Shown here: one piece after another, positions 1-5,364 of the stretch
How the letters are laid out: every line of letters begins with the position of its first letter
How positions within the stretch are numbered: the stretch's first letter is position 1
Source: Psychrobacter sp.
Lineage (GTDB): Bacteria; Pseudomonadota; Gammaproteobacteria; Pseudomonadales; Moraxellaceae
Direction: 5' to 3'
Assembly (NCBI GenBank): GCA_012270355.1
Contig: JAAXIL010000134.1
Span: 1 to 6,758, forward strand
Length of the DNA stretch: 6,758 bases
Translations under genes and position numbers: made by a program
The notes under the pieces: model-generated
Told to the model about the DNA's origin: nothing
Seen by the model: only the letters and a program-made list of their open reading frames with translations
The model's database searches: none

Positions 1-560
1 GATTCGGGGGTTCGCCATGCCCCGTTTTGTGCCGATTGTTTATCCTTATAATAGGTCATAAACGTCACCACACCCATCACTGCATACCAACCGACTATCC
101 ACCATGGCAAATCACCGAATAAAGCAATGACCGTCAGTACGGTAAACAGCCCAATCACCAAAAACAAACGTTTTTTTTGTCCCGCTGCAAACGACGCTTG
201 ATGTTGCCTGCGAGCTTGCTGTCTTCTATCTTTTTGATTTTGCCTTGCCACTTGTCTTTGCCGAGACTTTTGCATTGAGGTTTGGACAAACGCCAATTCC
301 TGCACATTTTTGGCTTGAAGTCGTCCTTGGTTATCCTCGCCCAACTCATAAACGACCTGTTCGCCCAACTCGGGACGCTTCGGCGGACGATACTGGGACA
401 CATGAAAAAAATGCGATGATCCGTCCTCACTTTCAATAAATCCAAAGCCTTTATCGTCGTGCCACTTAGCAACCGTTCCTTTAAACTTTTTTGAAGCATC
501 TTTAGTGGTTGCATTAGTAGTTGTATGAGTCGTCGTATGCAGTTTATTTATATGAGCCAT
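1..560 (-). CDS. Cold-shock domain + DUF1294 membrane protein (3' end beyond window)
   Basis: Translating the minus strand from the ATG at 560-558 gives an uninterrupted 186-codon frame that leaves the window still open. Residues about 1-25 are Thr-rich and low-complexity. Residues 26-87 form a cold-shock domain with the RNP1 motif KGFGFI (37-42) and an RNP2-like HFFHVS (50-55), which in this family bind single-stranded RNA or DNA. A Gln/Arg-rich basic linker (about 97-127) follows, then two hydrophobic helices (about 131-150 and 153-170) and the DUF1294 signature YYKDK (170-174) with WRTPE (182-186). The missing C-terminus should complete DUF1294 with further hydrophobic helices. CSD-DUF1294 fusions are known in proteobacteria but their function is not established; I infer a membrane-anchored nucleic-acid-binding protein. 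The start is supported by AAGG at 571-568, seven bases upstream. It is transcribed divergently from the oxidoreductase. Confidence 0.88.
   Translation of the reverse strand, partial: MAHINKLHTTTHTTTNATTKDASKKFKGTVAKWHDDKGFGFIESEDGSSHFFHVSQYRPPKRPELGEQVVYELGEDNQGRLQAKNVQELAFVQTSMQKSRQRQVARQNQKDRRQQARRQHQASFAAGQKKRLFLVIGLFTVLTVIALFGDLPWWIVGWYAVMGVVTFMTYYKDKQSAQNGAWRTPE
39..54 (+). repeat. 16-bp direct repeat, copy 1
   Basis: TTTATCCTTATAATAG occurs here and again at 678-693 in the same orientation. This copy is inside the minus-strand cold-shock/DUF1294 gene, where it encodes the conserved YYKDK stretch of DUF1294. Confidence 0.55.
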
Positions 561-619
561 TAAAAAACCTTGTTGGAATGAGTACAAAATTAAACTTCAA
601 AAATTTGTGCACACTCTAC

Positions 620-648
620 TGTATATTTTATGTCTTAATCCAAGTCAC
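620..648 (-). promoter_or_regulatory. Candidate promoter of the cold-shock/DUF1294 gene
   Basis: On the minus strand GTGACT (648-643) and TATACA (625-620) are separated by 17 bases. Each matches the sigma-70 consensus at 4 of 6 positions. Initiation near 613 would give a leader of about 50 nt before the ATG at 560. This is a pattern match only. Confidence 0.3.
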
Positions 649-677
649 TTGCGTTGCAATTCATCAGCTTATCACCA

Positions 678-693
678 TTTATCCTTATAATAG
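678..693 (+). repeat. 16-bp direct repeat, copy 2
   Basis: This is an exact second copy of the sequence at 39-54, here intergenic and containing the TATAAT at 686-691. Flanking bases do not match, so this is an isolated short identity and not the edge of a longer duplication. Confidence 0.55.
686..691 (+). promoter_or_regulatory. Candidate -10 element (TATAAT) for the FAD oxidoreductase gene
   Basis: A perfect TATAAT lies about 60 bases before the ATG at 751, in the divergent intergenic region. There is no good -35 hexamer 16-18 bases upstream and no TGn extension, so it would need an activator or may be chance in AT-rich DNA. It sits inside a 16-bp sequence that also occurs in the neighbouring coding region at 39-54. 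Confidence 0.35.
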
Positions 694-750
694 CGAACAG
701 TTATCAATCCTAAAATTATTCAAAATAAATAAGCATCAATTAAGCATATT

Positions 751-2301
751 ATGGCACAAAGTACCGATTTATCTCATTCGCATTCCTCTAACGTCATGAC
801 AAACGTCAACCTCTTAACCGTTGGTATCGTTGGCGGTGGCACAGCTGGCTCGACCATTGCCATTCGTTTAGCAGAAATGGGCGTCCAAGTGCATTTATTT
901 GAACGCAAGCCCAGTTTGATTAGTGGACCGCCCATGTGTCATCTGCATGCAGGGGGCAACTTGTATCGAGAAATTCCCGATGAAGACTGCTTAGCTTTGC
1001 TGGAACAATGCGTCGAAATTTTACGCTAGTATCCCCCCACGGTCGACGTGCGTCCCACAGGGTGTGCGGTGCCAACTCGCGACGAGGGCACGCCCGAAGA
1101 CTTATTACCTCGCCTCGACAAACTGGTGGCGAAATATCGTGAGTTAATTGCCAATGACCCTGCCAATAAAGTCATAGGTGAACCTGAAGATTATTATCGT
1201 TTGTATGACCGAGCTGACGTCGAACGGCTGGCAAACTCACCGCAAGTTGCCGAACCACAAACGCCCGATGAATGGATGATACCCATTGCCAAAAAGCTCA
1301 ATTTGGACAAAGTTAAATTTCCGCTGATTTTAGTGAATGAATATGGCTGGAATATTTTTCGTATGTCCGCTTCGGCAACGCTGGCACTCAATGATTTACC
1401 GAATGCTCATGTGCATACTGACACGTTAGTCAAACAGGTTACGCCCATTACGGACGGTGACGAGGTGCAAAGTTGGCAGATTAATTATCAACGCAATGAG
1501 CATGATGGCAAGTCCCAACAAATTAACGTGGATTTTCTGATTAATGCTAGTGGATTTCGCACTGGCGTGATTGATGACATGGCGGGCGTGGACGTGACCC
1601 GCATGGTGGAATTCAAAGCCTCGTATGTCACCCATTGGTCACCAGAAAAAATGGGCGGACTCATGCCCGAACTCATCATTCACGGCACACGGGGCACACC
1701 GCATGGCATGGTACAGCTTACCCCATACCCCGATGGTAACTTCCAAATTCATAGCATGAATCATGAGGTGACTTTGTTCCCCGATGGATTGGCGAAACTT
1801 GAGCAAGATGGCGATAAACCAAGCAATCAACCAAGGCTCAAAGACGACTATCGACGCTATATAGATAGCGACTGGACGGGCGAAGATGACCAACCAATTT
1901 TAGATGCCCGTAGCCAAAAAGCAATTGAGCAAGTGGCAGAGTTTGTGCCCAGTTTTGCCAGTGCCACAGTGGTGGGCAAAGCCTTATATGGTGGGCAACA
2001 AATCCCAGGTGAAGATGACACGCTACGAGTAGCTGACATGAGCGTTTATAAGGACAAACGCTACGCCCGAGCCGAAAACGTCAAAGCGTCGTCGGCGTTG
2101 CAAGCGTCGGACGTGGTGGTGGATGCATTGGCGGAAATAGGCTTATTAGCGATGTCGTCAGATGCCGAGCGTGACGAACATCGGTGGGATTATTTAGCGA
2201 AATATAATGTCAATGATATTGATCGAGTGGCATATTTAACGGCAACTGCCCGCCAATTTCCCACGGCTATGGGTGGGGTGAATCGGGATTTTATATCTTA
2301 G
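751..2301 (+). pseudogene. FAD-dependent oxidoreductase, interrupted by in-frame TAG at 1027
   Basis: Reading through the TAG at 1027-1029 (codon 93) gives one continuous 516-codon frame. Before it, residues 23-33 hold the dinucleotide-binding core VGIVGGGTAG (GxGxxG at 28-33) with an acidic residue at 51 (LFERKP) that normally binds the FAD ribose, and a GPPMCHLHAGGN segment (59-70). After it come the INASGFRTG motif (264-272), typical of the strand contacting FAD in such enzymes, and a late segment (about 438-460) of the kind that closes over the flavin. Neither half can be a complete enzyme, since the GxGxxG lies in one and INASG in the other. The substrate is unknown; a cytosolic FAD-dependent redox enzyme is all I can support. 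No clear Shine-Dalgarno precedes the ATG at 751, and an ATG at 796 is an alternative start closer to the Rossmann core. No frameshift is visible, so a recent nonsense substitution or a sequence error is likely. The last 11 bases overlap the convergent LOG gene. Confidence 0.82.
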
Positions 2302-2339
2302 ACGTATCAATCTCATCTTTAACTTGAACCAATCCCGAT
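2282..2339. repeat. 9-bp inverted repeat spanning the convergent gene ends
   Basis: ATCGGGATT (2282-2290) and AATCCCGAT (2331-2339) are perfect inverted complements separated by 40 bases. The pair brackets both stop codons of the convergent oxidoreductase and LOG genes. No T-run follows on either strand, so it lacks the form of an intrinsic terminator. It may be a weak 3'-end hairpin or chance. Confidence 0.35.
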
Positions 2340-2971
2340 AACCGCTCAATCGCTTCATCAACCGTATTACAGACGACTAATCGGTCTAAATCCGCCTCGC
2401 TCATAAAGCCTTGCTCGGCGGTGTGGCGAAGGTGGTCAAGCAAACGGTCATAATAGCCGTTGATGTTCATAATTAGCATCGGCTTTTCGTGTTGGTAAAG
2501 CTGTCGCCATGTGGCGATTTCCATGATTTCCTCAAGCGTACCCAGCCCGCCTGGCAAGGTCACAAACGCATCGGCATATTCCGCCATGATGGCTTTGCGG
2601 GTGTGCATAGTGTCGGTTAAATGCAATCGGGTCAAACCGTTGTGAGCGACTTCGTGTTCGAGCATAAATGTGGGCATCACTCCCACAACTGGGGCATCGC
2701 TTGCCATCACCGCATCGGCAACCGTACCCATCAATCCGATGCTTGCCCCACCATACACCAACCCCATGTCCGCCTTTGCTAATTTTTCGCCAAGTTCAGC
2801 GGCAGACTTGGCATACACCTCGTTATTGCCCATGCGAGACCCGCAATAGACGGCAACCAAAGGCTGTCTAATGTCGGATTTATCAATCAATTGTTCTACA
2901 TTTTCCAAGTCTTTACTGGTAATGGTATCAGGCTGAGTGGCTACAGTGCTGGATGCTGTGGCAGAATTCAT
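2291..2971 (-). CDS. LOG family protein (TIGR00730-type, predicted nucleoside 5'-monophosphate phosphoribohydrolase)
   Basis: This is an intact 226-residue frame. It has CGSRMG (43-48), YGGASIGLMG (73-82), MHTRK (122-126) and the signature PGGLGTLEE (140-148), all characteristic of the LOG family once mislabelled lysine decarboxylase. Characterised members release the free base from cytokinin riboside 5'-monophosphate or AMP-like nucleotides. The motif Arg and Glu residues of the active site are present, so activity is plausible; the natural bacterial substrate is uncertain. The ATG at 2971 is preferred over one at 2995 because AGGA (2981-2978) sits six bases before it, whereas the upstream ATG has no ribosome-binding site. 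About 35 residues precede the conserved core and are Ser/Thr-rich, a longer lead-in than usual. It is soluble, with no signal peptide or membrane segment. It stands alone, divergent from the alcohol dehydrogenase and convergent with the oxidoreductase. Confidence 0.93.
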   Translation of the reverse strand: MNSATASSTVATQPDTITSKDLENVEQLIDKSDIRQPLVAVYCGSRMGNNEVYAKSAAELGEKLAKADMGLVYGGASIGLMGTVADAVMASDAPVVGVMPTFMLEHEVAHNGLTRLHLTDTMHTRKAIMAEYADAFVTLPGGLGTLEEIMEIATWRQLYQHEKPMLIMNINGYYDRLLDHLRHTAEQGFMSEADLDRLVVCNTVDEAIERLSGLVQVKDEIDTSKI

Positions 2972-2977
2972 ATGGTT

Positions 2978-2981
2978 TCCT
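2978..2981 (-). promoter_or_regulatory. Ribosome-binding site setting the LOG gene start
   Basis: AGGA lies six bases upstream of the ATG at 2971. The ATG eight codons further upstream (2995) has only A/T-rich sequence before it. Confidence 0.65.
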
Positions 2982-3020
2982 ATTTGGTTTATCATTTAAT
3001 TTTTATTGGTTTGTCGTTTG

Positions 3021-3049
3021 ATTAATGGATATGGTTTTGAAACTCGCAA
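3021..3049 (-). promoter_or_regulatory. Weak candidate promoter of the LOG gene
   Basis: TTGCGA (3049-3044) and ATTAAT (3026-3021) on the minus strand are spaced by 17 bases, each 4 of 6 to consensus. The implied start near 3014 leaves a leader of about 43 nt. Confidence 0.25.
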
Positions 3050-3135
3050 AAATTATTCATAGACAGTTTCATATTTATCTTAGCATACCCACCGTGTAAG
3101 TTATGTTACGGGCTGGTGGCGGTCAAAAGGTTTTT

Positions 3136-3144
3136 TGCTATGAT
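3136..3144 (+). promoter_or_regulatory. Extended -10 promoter element upstream of the alcohol dehydrogenase
   Basis: TGCTATGAT fits the extended -10 form TGnTATAAT with one mismatch. The hexamer 17 bases upstream (GTGGCG, 3116-3121) is poor, which an extended -10 can tolerate. The predicted start near 3151 gives a leader of roughly 36 nt. A promoter here also argues against translation starting at the upstream ATG at 3103. Confidence 0.45.
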
Positions 3145-3176
3145 GCTATCTCTTCAATTGAAATGAATAAAAGCAC

Positions 3177-3180
3177 AGGA
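3177..3180 (+). promoter_or_regulatory. Ribosome-binding site setting the alcohol dehydrogenase start
   Basis: AGGA is followed by six bases and the ATG at 3187. The open frame extends back to an ATG at 3103, but that region lies upstream of the likely promoter and encodes nothing typical of the family. Confidence 0.65.
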
Positions 3181-3186
3181 ATCCCT

Positions 3187-4272
3187 ATGTCAACTGATTT
3201 TACGTCCAAAAACGAGGCACTCACAGACAACAACACCATCAAAGCCTATGCGGTTAAAGAAGCAGGCGGAAAGCTAGAACCATATGAATTTGATGCAGGC
3301 GAGCTTGGATTAGATGAAGTAGAAATTAAGGTCAGCCATTGTGGCATTTGTCATTCAGATTTGTCCATGATTGATAACGAATGGGGAGCAAGCCAATACC
3401 CGCTTGTGCCCGGGCATGAAATCATCGGAACTGTAGCACGAATGGGAGAGGCGGTTAAGGGTTTAGCGATCGGACAAACTGTGGGCGTGGGCTGGACAGC
3501 TCAGTCCTGCCAGCACTGCGACTATTGTTTGGCGGGCAAGGCAAATGTCTGCCTCGACGCTGTACCCACAATTGCGGGTGGACATCAACAAGGCGGATTT
3601 GCCAATAAAGTACGTGCTCAGTGGCAGTGGGTTATTCCGATGCCAGATGGCATTGATGTGAGCAAAGCTGGACCCCTACTTTGAGGTGGCATTACCGTTT
3701 TTCGTCCTATCATTCAACATAAAATGGATGCCAGCAAAACAGTGGGCGTGATTGGAATTGGTGGATTGGGTCATATGGCACTTGAGTTTTTAAATGCTTG
3801 GGGCTGTGAAGTCACTGCATTTAGCTCAAGCCCCGAGAAGTATGATGAAATTAAAAAAATGGGGGCTCATCACATTTTAGACTCCACAGATACCGACGCT
3901 TTAGATAATGCCAAAGGCTCGCTGGATTTAATCATTTCAACCGTGAATGTGGCACTCGACTGGAACGTGTATTTGAGCTTACTAAAGCCCGAAGGCAAAT
4001 TGCATTTTGTTGGTGCTGTACTTAAACCATTGGATGTGCAGGCATTTAACTTAATCGGTGGGGCAAAATCTGTGGCAGGATCGCCGACGGGTTCGGTAGC
4101 TGAACTTCGACAAATGATTGAGTTTGCCACTCGCACCGGTGTTGAGCCGATTGTCGAGACCTATCCTATGTCTCAAGTTAACGATGCTATCGAACATGTT
4201 CGACATGGCAAAGCTCGTTACCGTGTGGTGTTGAAGAATGATATTGGCAACGATGTCGTTGAACCTCAATAG
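3187..4272 (+). pseudogene. Zinc-dependent NAD(P) alcohol dehydrogenase (CAD/YahK-like), interrupted by in-frame TGA at 3682
   Basis: Read through the TGA at 3682-3684 (codon 166), this is a 361-codon medium-chain dehydrogenase of normal length. Visible features in order are the catalytic zinc site HCGICHSD (Cys52, His56 nearby), GHE (76-78, His77 a zinc ligand), the four-cysteine structural zinc lobe (Cys108, 111, 114, 122), PLL-stop-GGITVF (163-172), and the nucleotide-binding GIGGLG (190-195). The segment FSSSPEK, about 20 residues after the glycine motif, has Ser where NAD enzymes have Asp, which points to NADP(H). The enzyme would interconvert alcohols and aldehydes in the cytosol; the precise substrate is unknown. 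In relatives the TGA position is Cys, the third catalytic zinc ligand. The second half starts at an ATG (3724) without a ribosome-binding site, and neither half would be active. The frame is otherwise clean, so the lesion is recent or a sequence error. Confidence 0.88.
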
Positions 4273-4352
4273 CAATAGAAGCTTAATACCAAGTCTTTCA
4301 CCTTTATCCGTAGTCTAAACATCTGAATAAGCTCAATTTTACTTAGGCTATT

Positions 4353-4381
4353 TTGAGAACTGTCTTGCGTGTAATTATTTT
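4353..4381 (+). promoter_or_regulatory. Candidate promoter of the alpha/beta hydrolase gene
   Basis: TTGAGA (4353-4358, 5 of 6 to -35 consensus) and TATTTT (4376-4381, 4 of 6 to -10) are separated by 17 bases. Transcription would begin close to the start codon at 4399, leaving a very short leader. No terminator hairpin is evident between the dehydrogenase stop and this site. Confidence 0.4.
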
Positions 4382-4398
4382 GTATTCTGGAATCTATT

Positions 4399-5292
4399 AT
4401 GCCAACCGAGCCGTATTCTAAAACATTAACTGTCCTTTCGGATCGAGGGCAACCGCTTACTGCTACTTGTTATGTGCCTACCGACACGCCAGCGGAAAAG
4501 CTACAACAAGCAGTGTTGATAGCCCCAGCCACAGGTATCAAACGCCAGTTTTACCATGCGTTTGCCAGTCATTTAGCCAGTCATGGCATGGGCGTGATGA
4601 CGTTTGATAACGAAGGCATTGGCGACTCGCTTACCTGTCCACTTGCCAAGTGTGATGCGTCGCTGATCAGTTGGGGACGGCACGACTTGCCTGCCATGCT
4701 AGAAGCATTACAAGATCAATTTCCTAACGCGACTTATCATCTTGTCGGGCATAGTGCGGGCGGTCAGTTGATTGGCTTGATGCCCAATTGGAAGGATTTA
4801 TCTTCAGTGTTTAATGTCGCCTGTTCATCAGGGCAAATCGCCAACATGGACTACCCGTTTAAGGCGAAAGCCAATCTGTTTATGAACGTGATGATTCCTG
4901 CCAGCAACACCACTTTGGGCTACACGCCATCGCACAAAGTGGGCATGGGCGAGCCATTGCCAAGCAATGTTGCCCGTGAATGGCGAGACTGGTGCAATGG
5001 GTCAGGATATATCAAAACCGCCTTTGGCAAAACCATTCACACACATTTTTATGACGAGTTTGACAAGCCTGCGGTATGGCTCGGCTTTAGCGATGACGAC
5101 ATTGCCAACAGCAAAAACATAGACGACATGACACGGGTATTTACTAAAATGCCCTTTGAAAAACGTATGTTTGAACCCAAAGAGTTTGGTTTAAAATACA
5201 TCGGACACATGGGTTATTTTAGTAGAAAAACTCAAGCCAAAGCCCCTGCCCTATGGCAGATGGCTGTGGATTGGATTGATGAGCATGGCTAA
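4399..5292 (+). CDS. Alpha/beta fold hydrolase (COG4757-like)
   Basis: This is an intact 297-residue frame. The nucleophile elbow GHSAGG places the catalytic serine at 119. The acidic residue is probably one of Asp232-234 in GFSDDDIAN, and the histidine is His270 in YIGHMGYF, so the triad is complete and in canonical order. An early LIAPATG segment (40-46) is consistent with the oxyanion region. The overall pattern resembles the uncharacterised COG4757 predicted hydrolases, which I recall as lying near the serine aminopeptidase/monoglyceride lipase group. It probably cleaves an ester or similar bond in the cytoplasm; no signal peptide or membrane helix is visible and the substrate cannot be read from sequence. 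GGA about seven bases before the ATG serves as ribosome-binding site. A 126-bp gap with a promoter-like sequence separates it from the dehydrogenase, so it is probably transcribed separately. Confidence 0.92.
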   Translation: MPTEPYSKTLTVLSDRGQPLTATCYVPTDTPAEKLQQAVLIAPATGIKRQFYHAFASHLASHGMGVMTFDNEGIGDSLTCPLAKCDASLISWGRHDLPAMLEALQDQFPNATYHLVGHSAGGQLIGLMPNWKDLSSVFNVACSSGQIANMDYPFKAKANLFMNVMIPASNTTLGYTPSHKVGMGEPLPSNVAREWRDWCNGSGYIKTAFGKTIHTHFYDEFDKPAVWLGFSDDDIANSKNIDDMTRVFTKMPFEKRMFEPKEFGLKYIGHMGYFSRKTQAKAPALWQMAVDWIDEHG

Positions 5293-5296
5293 ACCC

Positions 5297-5326
5297 TTGT
5301 TAATTTTATGGAATTAGGCGTATAGT
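5297..5326 (+). promoter_or_regulatory. Candidate promoter of the CBS/DUF294 gene
   Basis: TTGTTA (5297-5302, 4 of 6) and TATAGT (5321-5326, 5 of 6) have an 18-base spacer just after the hydrolase stop. Initiation near 5333 gives a leader of about 32 nt. Confidence 0.45.
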
Positions 5327-5353
5327 GACCTGTAATATCTCATAAATCATGCC

Positions 5354-5358
5354 AAGGA
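5354..5358 (+). promoter_or_regulatory. Ribosome-binding site setting the CBS/DUF294 gene start
   Basis: AAGGA lies six bases before the ATG at 5365. A TTG at 5359 in the same frame abuts the AAGGA and is too close to be used. Confidence 0.7.
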
Positions 5359-5364
5359 TTGGCT

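Noticed and set aside
155..514. 119-codon minus-strand open frame
   Set aside because: It is a shifted-frame shadow of the cold-shock/DUF1294 gene, whose own frame contains the RNP1 and DUF1294 motifs.
521..799. 92-codon plus-strand open frame in the intergenic region
   Set aside because: It overlaps the 5' ends of both flanking genes, has no ribosome-binding site, and its translation is an AT-driven mixture rich in Leu, Ile and Tyr without a recognisable domain.
3103..3186. Longer N-terminus for the alcohol dehydrogenase from ATG 3103
   Set aside because: The extension spans the probable extended -10 element, has no ribosome-binding site and is absent from the family; AGGA before 3187 fixes the start.
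3682..3740. Selenocysteine insertion at the dehydrogenase TGA
   Set aside because: The Cys position is suggestive, but no SECIS-like stem-loop can be drawn from the following bases and no selenium gene is in the window. Kept only as a check under the TGA finding.
4273..4352. Terminator after the alcohol dehydrogenase
   Set aside because: Only a 6-bp pairing (AGCTTA with TAAGCT) with a long loop and no T-run was found.
751..5292. An operon or biosynthetic cluster of oxidoreductase, LOG protein, dehydrogenase and hydrolase
   Set aside because: The LOG gene is on the opposite strand, gaps over 100 bp with promoter-like sequences separate the others, and no shared substrate can be inferred.
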